16,843 nt of DNA from Burkholderiaceae bacterium (GTDB lineage Bacteria; Pseudomonadota; Gammaproteobacteria; Burkholderiales; Burkholderiaceae_C): contig JAIRRE010000088.1 in the NCBI GenBank assembly GCA_031256125.1, positions 1 through 16,843 on the forward strand, written 5' to 3'. Made by a program: the position numbers and the translations under genes. Shown here piece after piece: positions 5,650-12,936 of this stretch (the first letter of the stretch is position 1; every line of letters begins with the position of its first letter). Under the pieces are notes generated by a model that had not been told where the DNA came from, searched no databases, and saw nothing but the letters and a program-made list of their open reading frames with translations.

Positions 5650-8544
5650 ATGACCGCCTACGCCGAGACGTATGCCGCCGCTTCTGCGGTTTCGCCCATC
5701 GCCGCGCCGCCCGGCGCACCAGCCGCCGATAACGCTGGTGGCAACCCTTACAGCCACTATCAGATCATCCGCCGCAATGGCGCGGTGGTAGCGTTCGAAC
5801 CGGCCAAGATCGCGGTGGCGATGACCAAGGCGTTTCTGGCCGTCATGGGCGCGCAGAGCGCCGCCTCGGCCAGCATCCGCGAGACGGTGGAAAGCCTGAC
5901 CCAGGGCGTGGTGCGCGCGTTGCTGCGCTCGCGCCCAGCGGGCGGCACTTTTCATATCGAGGACGTGCAAGATCAGGTGGAACTGGGCCTGATGCGCGGC
6001 GGGCACCATGAGGTGGCCCGCGCTTACGTGCTCTATCGCGAGCGCCGCGCGCAGGAACGCGCCCGCCATAAGGCCGAAACCGCGCCGTCGGCGCCGGTGC
6101 TGCACGTCACCCGCAACGGCCAGCGGGTACCGCTGGATACCGCGCGCCTGACCGTGTTGATTGAGCAGGCGTGCACCCATCTGGCGCCGGAGGTCAAGGC
6201 CGAACCGATTCTGTCTGAAACGCTGCGCAACCTGTACGACGGCATCCCGGTGGAGGAGATTTACAAGGCCGCGATTCTGGCCGCCCGCACGCTGATCGAG
6301 CGCGAACCCGATTACCGCTACGCCACCGCGCGCCTGCTGCTGCACACGCTGGCGCGCCAAGCGTGCGCCGCAGTAACCGGGCAAGAGATTGGCTTGAGCG
6401 AACTGGCGGCGCACTATGCGGACTACTTCCCGCAATATGTGGCACATGGCGTAAAGGCTGAATTGCTCGACGAGCGGCTGCTGCAATTCGATCTGCCGCG
6501 CCTGGCGCAAGCGCTGCGCCCCGAACGCGATCTGCAATTGGATTACCTGGGCCTGCAAACGCTCTACGACCGCTACTTTCTGCATGTCAAAAAGACGCGC
6601 ATCGAATTGCCGCAAGCCTTTTTCATGCGCGTGGCGATGGGGCTGGCGCTGGGTGAAATCGACCGCGAGGAGCGCGCCATCGAGTTCTACGATCTGCTCT
6701 CGCGCCTGGATTTCATGAGCAGCACGCCCACGCTGTTCAACAGCGGCACGCGGCGACCGCAACTGTCGTCGTGCTACCTCACCACCGTGGCCGACGATCT
6801 GGGCGGCATCTACGAAGGGATCAAGGAAAACGCGCTGCTGTCCAAATTCGCCGGCGGGCTGGGCAACGACTGGACGCGCGTGCGCGCGCTGGGCAGTCCC
6901 ATCAAGGGCACCAACGGCGAATCGCAAGGCGTGGTGCCGTTTCTCAAAGTGGTCAACGACACGGCGGTGGCCGTCAATCAGGGCGGCAAACGCAAAGGCG
7001 CGGTGTGCGCGTATCTGGAAACCTGGCATCTGGACATCGAGGAATTCCTGGAACTGCGCAAGAACACCGGCGACGACCGCCGTCGAACGCACGACATGAA
7101 TACCGCCAACTGGATTCCCGATCTGTTCATGAAGCGGGTTATGGAAGGCGGCTCGTGGACGTTGTTTTCGCCCTCCTCGGTGCCCGATCTGCACGACAAA
7201 TTTGGCGCTGATTTCGAGGTCGCCTACACGGCCTGCGAAGCCCAGGCCGCGAGCGGCCAAATCGCGCCGGTCAAGACCCTGCCGGCCCTTGAGCTGTGGC
7301 GCAAGATGCTGTCGATGCTGTTCGAGACCGGCCATCCCTGGATCACCTTCAAAGACGCCTGCAACGTGCGCAGCCCGCAACGGCACGCGGGCGTGGTGCA
7401 TTCGTCGAACCTGTGCACCGAGATCACCCTCAACACCAGCGACACCGAAACAGCGGTGTGCAACCTCGGCTCGGTCAATCTGGCGCAACACCTCAAAGAC
7501 GGCCCCAGCGGCAAGGAACTGGACCACGACAAGCTGCGCAAAACCGTTTCGACGGCCATGCGGATGCTCGACAACGTGATCGACATCAACTACTACGCCA
7601 TCAAAAAGGCGCGCGACGCCAACCTGCGCCACCGCCCGGTGGGATTGGGGGTGATGGGTTTTCAGGACACGCTGTATGAATTGCGCATCCCCTACGCCAG
7701 CCCGGAGGCGGTGGATTTCGCCGACCGCTCGATGGAAGCGGTGTGTTACGCCGCCTACTGGGCATCGACCGAATTGGCCGAGCAACGCGGGCGCTACAGC
7801 AGTTTTCCAGGTTCGTTGTGGGATCAAGGCATCCTGCCATTGGACACGCTTGATCTGCTGGCACAGGCGCGCGGCGGTTATCTGGAAGTCGATCGCCGCG
7901 CCACTCTCGACTGGAACGCCCTGCGCGCGCGCATCGCGCGGCACGGTATGCGCAACAGCAATTGCGTGGCCATTGCGCCCACCGCCACCATCGCCAACAT
8001 CGCGGGGGTGGACGCCTCCATCGAGCCGTGCTTTGGCAACCTGTCGGTCAAGTCCAACCTGTCGGGCGAATTCACCCTCATCAATCAGCATCTGGTGCGC
8101 GACCTGAAAGCGCATGGCCTGTGGGACGAGGTGATGGTGATGGACCTGAAGCACTTCGACGGTTCGCTGGCGCACATCGACCGCGTGCCGCAAGAGATCA
8201 AGGCGCTCTATGCCACCGCGTTCGAGATCGACCCGCGCTGGCTGGTCGAGGCCGCTGCGCGGCGGCAGAAATGGCTCGACCAGGCGCAATCGCTCAACCT
8301 CTACATGGCCGGCGCATCGGGCAAAAAACTCGACGAGACCTACAAGCTGGCGTGGACCAGTGGCCTGAAAACAACCTACTACCTGCGCACCAGCAGCGCC
8401 ACGCGCGCCGAGAAATCAACCGTGCGCGCGGGTAGCCTGAATGCCGTGCCAACCGCCGCGGATCCGCCAGCGGCAGGCTTTACCGCCGCATCGAACGCGC
8501 GGTTCTGCGCCATCGACAACCCCGATTGCGAGGCCTGCCAGTAA
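5650..8544 (+). CDS. nrdA: NrdA, class Ia ribonucleotide reductase large subunit
   Basis: NrdA reduces ribonucleoside diphosphates to deoxyribonucleotides together with NrdB. The 964-aa product has two ATP-cone domains at the N-terminus. The first is at about residues 36-130 (IIRRNGAVVAFEPAKIAVAM) and the second at about 150-240 (VTRNGQRVPLDTARLTVLI); the second aligns with the single cone of E. coli NrdA. Catalytic residues are visible: C375 (SSCYL) and C604 (VCNLGSVNL) as the redox pair, N587-L-C589-T-E591 with the thiyl Cys, and the radical-transfer pair Y910-Y911. The C-terminal tail DCEACQ supplies the shuttle cysteines. The start at 5650 has a strong Shine-Dalgarno (AAGGAG, 9-nt spacing). 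Two NrdR boxes lie upstream. nrdB follows after 117 bases. All key residues are present, so an active enzyme is expected. Confidence 0.97.
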   Translation: MTAYAETYAAASAVSPIAAPPGAPAADNAGGNPYSHYQIIRRNGAVVAFEPAKIAVAMTKAFLAVMGAQSAASASIRETVESLTQGVVRALLRSRPAGGTFHIEDVQDQVELGLMRGGHHEVARAYVLYRERRAQERARHKAETAPSAPVLHVTRNGQRVPLDTARLTVLIEQACTHLAPEVKAEPILSETLRNLYDGIPVEEIYKAAILAARTLIEREPDYRYATARLLLHTLARQACAAVTGQEIGLSELAAHYADYFPQYVAHGVKAELLDERLLQFDLPRLAQALRPERDLQLDYLGLQTLYDRYFLHVKKTRIELPQAFFMRVAMGLALGEIDREERAIEFYDLLSRLDFMSSTPTLFNSGTRRPQLSSCYLTTVADDLGGIYEGIKENALLSKFAGGLGNDWTRVRALGSPIKGTNGESQGVVPFLKVVNDTAVAVNQGGKRKGAVCAYLETWHLDIEEFLELRKNTGDDRRRTHDMNTANWIPDLFMKRVMEGGSWTLFSPSSVPDLHDKFGADFEVAYTACEAQAASGQIAPVKTLPALELWRKMLSMLFETGHPWITFKDACNVRSPQRHAGVVHSSNLCTEITLNTSDTETAVCNLGSVNLAQHLKDGPSGKELDHDKLRKTVSTAMRMLDNVIDINYYAIKKARDANLRHRPVGLGVMGFQDTLYELRIPYASPEAVDFADRSMEAVCYAAYWASTELAEQRGRYSSFPGSLWDQGILPLDTLDLLAQARGGYLEVDRRATLDWNALRARIARHGMRNSNCVAIAPTATIANIAGVDASIEPCFGNLSVKSNLSGEFTLINQHLVRDLKAHGLWDEVMVMDLKHFDGSLAHIDRVPQEIKALYATAFEIDPRWLVEAAARRQKWLDQAQSLNLYMAGASGKKLDETYKLAWTSGLKTTYYLRTSSATRAEKSTVRAGSLNAVPTAADPPAAGFTAASNARFCAIDNPDCEACQ

Positions 8545-8661
8545 TCGCCGCAACGCGCGCCATCGAAAATTTTTGCCTCATTGCAACACCTAACCCACCG
8601 CAAGCGCGGCGATGCTTGCCGATTCGCCGGCTTGCTCCCATAATCGGAGCAATTGAAGATC
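8545..8661. other. nrdA-nrdB intergenic spacer
   Basis: The 117-base spacer has no open frame of note and no intrinsic terminator, so nrdB is probably co-transcribed with nrdA. TTGCCG (8616-8621) and CATAAT (8639-8644), 17 bp apart, look like a sigma-70 promoter. Transcription would then begin at about 8651, downstream of the GGAGC motif, and leave nrdB nearly leaderless. The inverted repeat at 8632-8652 is listed separately. Confidence 0.5.
8632..8652 (+). promoter_or_regulatory. Inverted repeat in front of nrdB, matching the one before nrdA
   Basis: TTGCTCC (8632-8638) and GGAGCAA (8646-8652) are perfect reverse complements around the 7-nt loop CATAATC. The 3' arm carries GGAG (8646-8649), the only Shine-Dalgarno-like sequence before nrdB, and ends exactly 9 nt before the ATG at 8662. 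Stem length, loop length, loop start (CAT) and distance to the start codon are the same as in the nrdA element, although the stems differ in sequence. No T tract follows, so it is not an intrinsic terminator. Confidence 0.55.
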
Positions 8662-9780
8662 ATGCTGAACTGGAACGAAGATACCGCCACAGCCACGCTG
8701 CAACCGCAGTCGCGCTTGCAGCCGGTTATGCCGTCAGCCGCGGCGGCGGCCCCCGCTGGCACGCGCCGGATTAACGCTGCCGACAAGCGCATCATCAACG
8801 GCCAGACCGATGTCAATCAACTGGTGCCGTTCAAATACAAGTGGGCATGGGAAAAATATCAGGCCTCCTGCGCCAACCACTGGATGCCGCAAGAGGTCAA
8901 CATGACGCGCGACATCGCGCTGTGGAAATCCCCCGCCGGCTTGACTGAAGACGAGCGGTTAATCGTCAAGCGCAACCTGGGCTTTTTCACCACCGCCGAT
9001 TCGCTGGCCGCCAACAACATCGTGCTGGGCACCTACCGGCACATCACTGCGCCGGAGTGTCGCCAATTCCTGCTGCGGCAGGCGTTCGAGGAAGCCATCC
9101 ACACCCACGCCTACCAATACATCGTCGAATCGCTGGGGCTGGATGAAGGCGAAATCTTCAACGCCTATCACGAAATCGGTTCGATCCGCGACAAGGACGA
9201 ATTTCTGGTGCCGTTCATCGACGCCATCATGAACCCGGCCTTTGCCACCGGCACGCCCGACGCCGATCAGCGCTTGCTGAAATCGCTGATCGTGTTCGCC
9301 TGCCTGATGGAAGGGTTGTTCTTCTACGTCGGCTTCACGCAGATCCTTGCCCTGGGACGGCAAAACAAGATGGTCGGCGCGGCGGAGCAGTATCAGTACA
9401 TCCTGCGCGACGAGTCGATGCACTGCAACTTCGGCATCGACCTGATTAACCAGATCAAGCTGGAAAACCCGCAGTTGTGGACCGACGCCTTCAAAGCCGA
9501 ACTCCGGGGTCTGTTCGAGCGCGCGGTCGAACTCGAATACCGCTACGCCGAGGACACCATGCCGCGCGGCGTGCTGGGCCTGAACGCCTCCATGTTCAAG
9601 GGCTACCTGCGCTATATCGCCAACCGGCGCGCGGCGCAAATTGGTCTGGATGAACTGTTCCCCGGCGAAACCAATCCCTTCCCGTGGATGAGCGAAATGC
9701 TCGACCTCAAGAAGGAACGCAACTTCTTTGAAACCCGCGTCATCGAATACCAATCGGGCGGCGCGCTGTCGTGGGACTGA
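8662..9780 (+). CDS. nrdB: NrdB, class Ia ribonucleotide reductase small subunit
   Basis: NrdB is the ferritin-like subunit that generates the tyrosyl radical at a di-iron site and passes it to NrdA. In the 372-aa product the metal ligands can be assigned as D113 (TTADS), E144 and H147 (FEEAIH), E217 (LMEGLFF), and E251 and H254 (RDESMH). The radical tyrosine is Y151, which aligns with E. coli Y122, so this is the classical Tyr-radical type. The C-terminal tail (about 356-372, ending GGALSWD) should dock to NrdA. I chose the ATG at 8662, since MLNW is the usual beginning in relatives; an in-frame TTG at 8653 would add three residues. Residues 11-35 are a low-complexity Ala/Pro/Gln stretch before the conserved fold. 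It is probably in one transcript with nrdA. Confidence 0.97.
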   Translation: MLNWNEDTATATLQPQSRLQPVMPSAAAAAPAGTRRINAADKRIINGQTDVNQLVPFKYKWAWEKYQASCANHWMPQEVNMTRDIALWKSPAGLTEDERLIVKRNLGFFTTADSLAANNIVLGTYRHITAPECRQFLLRQAFEEAIHTHAYQYIVESLGLDEGEIFNAYHEIGSIRDKDEFLVPFIDAIMNPAFATGTPDADQRLLKSLIVFACLMEGLFFYVGFTQILALGRQNKMVGAAEQYQYILRDESMHCNFGIDLINQIKLENPQLWTDAFKAELRGLFERAVELEYRYAEDTMPRGVLGLNASMFKGYLRYIANRRAAQIGLDELFPGETNPFPWMSEMLDLKKERNFFETRVIEYQSGGALSWD

Positions 9781-9831
9781 TGCCAAACCCGCGCGCCCAC
9801 CTCGATACCAACGCCAGTCTATGAATCATCC

Positions 9832-9876
9832 GCAGCCCGCCTTCCCCAGCGCCACCATCGGCATGGCGCGGGCTGC
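9832..9876 (+). repeat. Two-part inverted repeat downstream of nrdB
   Basis: The outer arms GCAGCCCG (9832-9839) and CGGGCTGC (9869-9876) are perfect complements. Nested inside are CGCCA (9850-9854) and TGGCG (9864-9868). The left side has an unpaired stretch of about 10 nt and the right side none. There is no following T tract, so it is not a canonical terminator. It may shield the 3' end of the nrdB message or be part of an untranslated RNA. Confidence 0.4.
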
Positions 9877-9967
9877 CGTTCGCGTTCATGGTGTGGGCCT
9901 CGCAGCCTGTTGCCATGAATCGTCCCCGCGCCAAGGCAAACTGCTTGGCATGGAGGCGTTTTCCACT

Positions 9968-9979
9968 GTTGATATCAAC
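9968..9979. promoter_or_regulatory. 12-bp perfect palindrome before the histone gene
   Basis: GTTGATATCAAC is a perfect palindrome in the AT-rich leader, ending 6 bp before the Shine-Dalgarno AGGAG (9986-9990, 7 nt before ATG 9998). The position suits an operator for a dimeric regulator, but I do not recognise it as the site of a named protein. Confidence 0.35.
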
Positions 9980-9997
9980 TGATCTAGGAGAAAAACC

Positions 9998-10423
9998 ATG
10001 GCAACTGCGAAAAAACCCGCCGCCAAAAAAGCGGCCCCTGCGAAGAAAGCTCCGGCCAAAAAGGCTGTGCCCGCTAAAAAAGCTGCGCCCGTCAAAAAGG
10101 TCGCTGTGAAAAAAGCCCCGGCCAAAAAAGCTGCGCCCGCTAAAAAAGCTGCGCCCGCTAAAAAGGTCGCGGTGAAAAAAGCTGTGCCCGCCAAGAAGGC
10201 CGCGCCCGCTAAAAAGGTTGCGGTGAAAAAAGCTGTCCCTGCCAAGAAGGCCGCGCCCGCCAAAAAGGCCGCACCCGCCAAAAAAGCTGCACCCGCCAAG
10301 AAGGCCGCACCCGCCAAAAAGGCCACGGTGAAAAAGCCCGCCGCCAAAAAGCCTGCCCCTGCCGTCAAGACCACGTTGGCGCCGCAATCGCCTTGGCCTT
10401 TCCCGGAGCAAGCAAAGCCCTAA
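9998..10423 (+). CDS. Histone H1-like Lys/Ala/Pro-rich DNA-binding protein
   Basis: The 141-aa product is 31% lysine (44 residues) with no arginine, no aspartate and a single glutamate. It is built almost wholly from AAPAKK-type hexads and VAVKK variants. This is the character of bacterial H1-like nucleoid proteins such as Bordetella BpH1, which resemble the eukaryotic H1 C-terminal tail, bind DNA with little specificity and are probably unfolded when free. A 17-residue (51-bp) unit occurs twice in tandem at residues 57-73 and 74-90. The last 16 residues (LAPQSPWPFPEQAKP region) are not repetitive and have no lysine-pair pattern. The start has a good Shine-Dalgarno AGGAG with 7-nt spacing, and an intrinsic terminator follows closely. 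The repetitive coding sequence makes length variation between strains likely. Confidence 0.9.
   Translation: MATAKKPAAKKAAPAKKAPAKKAVPAKKAAPVKKVAVKKAPAKKAAPAKKAAPAKKVAVKKAVPAKKAAPAKKVAVKKAVPAKKAAPAKKAAPAKKAAPAKKAAPAKKATVKKPAAKKPAPAVKTTLAPQSPWPFPEQAKP
10166..10267 (+). repeat. Tandem 51-bp coding repeat in the histone gene
   Basis: Two adjacent 51-bp units (10166-10216 and 10217-10267) encode the same 17 residues, beginning VAVKKAVPAKK. They differ by a small number of third-position changes and are followed by further 18-bp AAPAKK units. Such near-identical repeats can change copy number by slippage or recombination. Confidence 0.75.
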
Positions 10424-10446
10424 TCGGGTCGTTCTTGCAAACCACC

Positions 10447-10477
10447 AACCCGCGTCTTCAAAGGCGCGGGTTTTTTT
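10447..10477 (+). terminator. Intrinsic terminator after the histone gene
   Basis: AACCCGCG (10447-10454) pairs perfectly with CGCGGGTT (10465-10472) around a 10-nt loop and is followed by a run of seven T (10471-10477). It lies 24 nt after the histone stop and ends + strand transcription before the convergent kinase gene. Read on the - strand, the hairpin is followed by GGTGG, not a T tract, so it should act mainly in one direction. Confidence 0.9.
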
Positions 10478-10492
10478 GTTTTGGGCCGGGTA

Positions 10493-11410
10493 TCAGCCAC
10501 CCCGCAAAAAATCGGCAACGAATGTCGGCGCTATCTGGTAGTTCTGCGGCCCGCGTACGGCAACTTTGAGCGCGCCGATGCGGTTGCCCAATTGGGCGCA
10601 GCGCGCCAGCGGCCAGCCTTGTTCCAGCCCGAACAGCAGCGCGCCGCGCCAAGCGTCGCCGCACCCGGTCGGATCCACCACCGCCGCCGGCTTCGCGGGC
10701 GGTATGCGTGTTTGCACGCCCGCTTGCCACACGTCGCACCCTTGGCCGCCCAGCGTAACTACAAGCCCCTGGACGCGCCGGGAAATGTCGGCCAGCGTCA
10801 GCCCCATGCGGTCGCACAGCATCCGGGCTTCGTAGTCGTTGACCGTGACCCAGGTCGCCAGATCAACCAGGTGCGCCAGTTCCGCGCCATCGAACATCGG
10901 CAGCCCCTGACCGGGGTCGAACACGAACGCGATGCCCGCGCGCGCGAACTGCTCGGCGCGCGCCAGCATCGCCTGGCGCCCATCGGGCGAGATGATGGCC
11001 AGGCGCGCGCTCTGGGGCAGCGGCGGCGTGTTTTCGTGCGCACGCGCCATCGCGCCGGGGTGAAAGGCCGTGATCTGGTTGTTGTCCCGGTCGGTCATGA
11101 TCATCGCCTGCGCGGTGTAGGCGTCGGGCAGCATTTTGATGAAATCGGTGCGAATGTCCAGTTCGCGCAGCCGTTCCAGATAGCCCGCGCCATCGCTGCC
11201 CAGCGTCGCCATCGGCAGCGGGGCGCCGCCCAATTGCCGCATGGCGTAAGCAATATTGCCCGCGCAACCACCCCAGTCGCGCCGCAGTGTTGGCACCAGA
11301 AACGAAACGTTGAGAATGTGTAACTGCTCAGGCAGGATTTGGTCGGCAAAGCGCCCTTCGAAATCCATGATGTTGTCGAACGCAAGCGAGCCGCAGATGA
11401 GTGTGGTCAT
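10493..11410 (-). CDS. PfkB-family carbohydrate/nucleoside kinase
   Basis: The 305-aa product is a ribokinase/adenosine-kinase-fold enzyme that phosphorylates a sugar or nucleoside hydroxyl with ATP. The N-terminal PfkB signature is GGCAGNIAYAMRQLG (residues 47-61). The C-terminal signature is DPTGCGDAWRGALL (246-259), with catalytic base D252 and an anion hole in TGCGD. The short length and sequence style match the beta-proteobacterial proteins often annotated as adenosine kinase. A Burkholderia thailandensis relative has, to my knowledge, been characterised as a broad nucleoside kinase, so nucleosides are the best guess for substrate. The ATG at 11410 lies 10 nt after the DUF3426 stop, which suggests an operon. 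A longer open frame extends upstream but has no Shine-Dalgarno or family similarity. Confidence 0.9.
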   Translation of the reverse strand: MTTLICGSLAFDNIMDFEGRFADQILPEQLHILNVSFLVPTLRRDWGGCAGNIAYAMRQLGGAPLPMATLGSDGAGYLERLRELDIRTDFIKMLPDAYTAQAMIMTDRDNNQITAFHPGAMARAHENTPPLPQSARLAIISPDGRQAMLARAEQFARAGIAFVFDPGQGLPMFDGAELAHLVDLATWVTVNDYEARMLCDRMGLTLADISRRVQGLVVTLGGQGCDVWQAGVQTRIPPAKPAAVVDPTGCGDAWRGALLFGLEQGWPLARCAQLGNRIGALKVAVRGPQNYQIAPTFVADFLRGG

Positions 11411-11420
11411 AAAACAAAGG

Positions 11421-12878
11421 TCAGGGATAAAAAACTGCGATCCGGTAGTTGCTGATGGCTTGCGGGTTGCCCTCCGCCTGCACCGCAAGCGCCGCCGCGC
11501 CGTTGAATTCACCGTGCGCGGCCAGTTGCGGCGGCGCGCCCCAGTCGGCGGGATTGAGCACGCGCCGTACCAGCGTTTGATCTTGCACATCGGTGAGCAT
11601 CAGTTCCAGCGCCGGCATGGCCACCGGAACCGCGCCGCTGTTGCGCAGCGTGACCGCGAAGTCGAACCGGCCCGGCCCGGTACGCACAAAATTGGAACTC
11701 TCCAGCACCACCGTGTCCAGATGCCGCCACGGCCCAATCCGGCAGCGGCACAGCGTGGTGAGCAATGGCTTGACGGGTGGATAGTGCGCCGTCAGCCACT
11801 CGCGCGCACTCATCGCTACCTGCGCCGCCAGCAGCAGTGTGAGCAAAGCCGCCCCAACCCACATCCCCGCGCCCACCCGTGCCCAAAACGCGCGCCGGCG
11901 CGCCTGTTCAATGAACGAGGGCGTTATCTGCTCGACCGCCGGCTCGGCTTCCGGCTCCGTCTCGCCCCAGAATATTGCGCTGGCGGACCGGGCGGGTGCG
12001 GGAGCAATTTCACGGCCACCGATTTCGCTGAGCACGAAATCAATCATCGGGCGCGATTCCTGGGCCTCCGCCTCCTGCTCGCGCGTCCGCTCCGCTCTGC
12101 GCGCGTCGCTCTCATGTTTGCGTTTGCGCTCCGCCGCGGCATCGCGGTGGCGCACCTCGCCGGTGTCATGCCCCGCCCCCCGGTCGGTCTCGCCGCTCGG
12201 AGTCGTGCCGGTACTTTTATTTCTGTCTTTGTGTTTGCTCTCTGGAACCTCGCGCAGCCGCACCAGCGCCTCCATCAACTTGGCGTGACGCTGGTCCAGA
12301 TCATCGCGCGTCGGTATCAGCGATGCCGATTGCACGGTGGCGGCAACCTCTCCCGGCGCTGGCCCCGGCCTGGGCGCGGCAGGCGGCATCCGCACCACGA
12401 CTGGCGCGGGTAACGGGGAAACAGGATCAGTCGGCACTGACCTGAACACCGGCGCAGATGGCGGCAACGACGTTGGCGCAGACTGTGGAGCAAAGGGAAC
12501 AGGCGGGATGGCAAAAACGGGTTCCGGCGCCGGGGTTACCCCAGGTTCGGCGCGGGGCGCGGGCACTGCCTCCGCACCCGGATCCGAATCCCAATCAGCT
12601 GCGCTTGCGCGAACCGCCTTATCGGCGGCTGTCCGCTCCAGGGTATCGGTCGCATCCACGGCGGCAAAGCCCGATGGAGCCGCGCCGGCGGACAAGTCAA
12701 ATTCCTCGCTCCAGTGCGAGTCGCGCGGCGCGTCCGCGTCGGCGGGCTGCATATAGGTTTGGGCATCGAATACCGCCATGCACTGCCCGCAACGCACCCA
12801 CCCTCCGGCAACCCGCAACTGGTCGGGCACCACCTTGAACAAGGTAGTGCAGGCCGGGCAGCGGGTAATCATCTTCAT
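11421..12878 (-). CDS. Zinc-ribbon DUF3426 membrane protein
   Basis: The 485-aa product starts with an MJ0042-type zinc ribbon (C7-P-A-C10 ... C30-G-Q-C33). A long Pro/Ala-rich segment (about 105-180) follows, then a highly charged, probably helical stretch (about 190-275, rich in K, R, E). A single membrane segment lies at about 334-355, and the C-terminal DUF3426 domain (about 360-485) would be periplasmic. The zinc ribbon would be cytoplasmic, which gives the look of a transmembrane signalling protein, but no function is established for the family. The position downstream of accC and prmA is typical of Burkholderiales. The linker is longer than I expect for the family. ATG 12878 is the start because the zinc ribbon begins seven residues in; ATG 12872 is possible. 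The open frame extends far upstream, but that part is the wrong frame of prmA. Confidence 0.88.
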   Translation of the reverse strand: MKMITRCPACTTLFKVVPDQLRVAGGWVRCGQCMAVFDAQTYMQPADADAPRDSHWSEEFDLSAGAAPSGFAAVDATDTLERTAADKAVRASAADWDSDPGAEAVPAPRAEPGVTPAPEPVFAIPPVPFAPQSAPTSLPPSAPVFRSVPTDPVSPLPAPVVVRMPPAAPRPGPAPGEVAATVQSASLIPTRDDLDQRHAKLMEALVRLREVPESKHKDRNKSTGTTPSGETDRGAGHDTGEVRHRDAAAERKRKHESDARRAERTREQEAEAQESRPMIDFVLSEIGGREIAPAPARSASAIFWGETEPEAEPAVEQITPSFIEQARRRAFWARVGAGMWVGAALLTLLLAAQVAMSAREWLTAHYPPVKPLLTTLCRCRIGPWRHLDTVVLESSNFVRTGPGRFDFAVTLRNSGAVPVAMPALELMLTDVQDQTLVRRVLNPADWGAPPQLAAHGEFNGAAALAVQAEGNPQAISNYRIAVFYP

Positions 12879-12892
12879 GGCGTGACGGGCGA

Positions 12893-12919
12893 TTGTAGAA
12901 AGACCGCGCACTCGCGCGG
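12893..12919 (-). terminator. Weak terminator- or attenuator-like hairpin after prmA
   Basis: On the - strand CCGCGC (12919-12914) and GCGCGG (12909-12904) form a 6-bp stem with the loop GAGT. The stem is followed by TCTTTCT (12903-12897), a broken T tract. It sits in the 58-base gap between the prmA stop and the DUF3426 start. It may partly separate the acc-prmA transcript from the genes that follow. Confidence 0.4.
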
Positions 12920-12936
12920 CACGGCTCCAACGCCGC

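Larger units (their letters stand above)
9781..9997. other. nrdB to histone-gene intergenic region
   Basis: In 217 bases I see no convincing gene. A small open frame crosses it, but it begins inside nrdB in another frame and ends before the histone start. The region contains a two-part inverted repeat (9832-9876), a 6-bp inverted repeat (GCCAAG 9930-9935 with CTTGGC 9944-9949) and a 12-bp palindrome (9968-9979). TTGGCA at 9945-9950 could be a -35 element, but no good -10 is at the right distance. The promoter of the histone gene is therefore not clearly identified. Confidence 0.5.

Noticed and set aside
5572..8289. A 905-codon open frame on the - strand opposite nrdA.
   Set aside because: It is a shadow of nrdA caused by high-GC codon use. 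The translation is compositionally odd (rich in R, H, Q, V), has no recognisable domain, and nrdA is certain on the other strand.
9728..9982. An 84-codon + strand frame between nrdB and the histone gene.
   Set aside because: It starts inside nrdB in another frame, has no ribosome binding site and no recognisable sequence.
9740..10411. Two - strand open frames opposite the histone gene, giving Phe/Leu/Gly/Ala-rich repeat proteins.
   Set aside because: The repeats are only the complement of the AAPAKK codons. No ribosome binding site or membrane-protein family fits, and the + strand gene has a Shine-Dalgarno sequence and a terminator.
9998..10423. Runs of A in the histone gene as programmed frameshift sites (A AAA AAG type).
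   Set aside because: The A runs do not lie in the required codon phase, and the zero frame reads through to a stop just before a terminator.
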